Part shown: one piece after another, positions 63,828 through 64,000 of the stretch
Numbering within the stretch: the first letter of the stretch is position 1
Layout of the letters: each line of letters begins with the position of its first letter
Translations under genes and position numbers: made by a program
Assembly: GCF_006335125.1 (NCBI RefSeq)
Contig: NZ_VDMO01000007.1
Coordinates: forward strand, 62,001-126,000
DNA length: 64,000 nucleotides
Origin: Deinococcus radiopugnans ATCC 19172
GTDB lineage: Bacteria > Deinococcota > Deinococci > Deinococcales > Deinococcaceae
Direction of reading: 5' to 3'
Notes under the pieces: generated by a model
The model's input: the letters and a program-made list of their open reading frames with translations, nothing else
Told to the model about the DNA's origin: nothing
Databases searched by the model: none

Positions 63828-63850
63828 CCGCCAAAGGAGAGGAAGAAGAT

Positions 63851-64000
63851 TTGCCGTTCGGAGAGTACCCCTACACCATCGACGACAAGGGCCGCGTGGT
63901 CATGCCCCCCGCCTTTCGGGAATTCGTCGAGGACGGCATGATTCTGACGCGCGGGATGGAAGGTTGCCTGTACGTCTTTCCGCTGGCGAGCTGGCGACGG
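63851..64000 (+). CDS. mraZ: MraZ transcriptional regulator (3' end outside window)
   Basis: First 50 residues of MraZ, starting at the TTG at 63851 (AGGAGAGGAAGAAG upstream): FGEYPYTIDDKGRVVMPPAFREFVEDGMILTRGMEGCLYVFPLASW. The AbrB-like fold signature (Y.i.iD.KGRv..P..fR) is clear. MraZ heads the division and cell wall (dcw) cluster and represses it; the operator repeats just upstream fit self-control. Confidence 0.95.
   Translation, partial: MPFGEYPYTIDDKGRVVMPPAFREFVEDGMILTRGMEGCLYVFPLASWRR

Overview
This window looks like a Deinococcus chromosome segment. The evidence is the high GC content, many genes whose TANNNT -10 box lies 6-7 nt from the start codon (leaderless transcription, common in deinococci), a cytochrome oxidase subunit II fused to cytochrome c, a fused subunit I/III, and mraZ next to a dense repeat array. 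Both window edges cut genes (a pilT-like ATPase at the left, mraZ at the right).

Left chromosomal part (1-10446): the end of pilT, argB, a large SARP/BTAD-AAA-TPR regulator with regularly spaced CGAACG repeats in front of a secreted cupin protein and an FAD oxidoreductase, then a purE-purK-acetyltransferase operon divergent from folC.

Integrated element (10477-31856, about 21.4 kb): it sits in the 3' end of tRNA-Lys(CTT) and is bounded by a perfect 47-bp direct repeat. The intact tRNA is at the left end and the tRNA's original terminator lies beyond the right end. The element looks like a decayed integrative plasmid. It carries a tyrosine integrase, an excisionase-like protein, a Rep-like protein with three 22-bp iterons, a prim-pol, a DnaB/RecA-fold helicase, a broken parA with an intact ribbon-helix-helix partner, and paired arm-type repeats near both ends. 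Its cargo is defence-flavoured: a GmrSD-type DUF262 protein, a HEPN-like CBS protein, a DUF1016 PD-(D/E)XK nuclease, and remnants of type I restriction genes hsdR and hsdM. An IS5-family element in it is interrupted by an IS3-family element, and the target duplications of both insertions can be read.

Right chromosomal part (31857-64000): ppsA and its regulator ppsR, separated by a tnpB-only IS; a NERD protein; a complete-looking hydroxyproline degradation operon with a divergent PAS-AraC regulator; an alpha-amylase; MDR dehydrogenase, MerR-TipAS, ABC permease and RlmI-like genes. cysS follows, preceded by a short Cys-codon leader peptide and a terminator, which suggests attenuation. Then come an MFS transporter, haem A biosynthesis and cytochrome c oxidase (ctaA, ctaB, subunit II, subunit I/III, sco), the RNase P RNA, a paired SMR exporter with a divergent TetR regulator and a palindromic operator, a DUF423 protein, and mraZ preceded by a 10-bp-period GTGGGAA repeat array.

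All functional calls come from reading motifs and context only; no database search was run.
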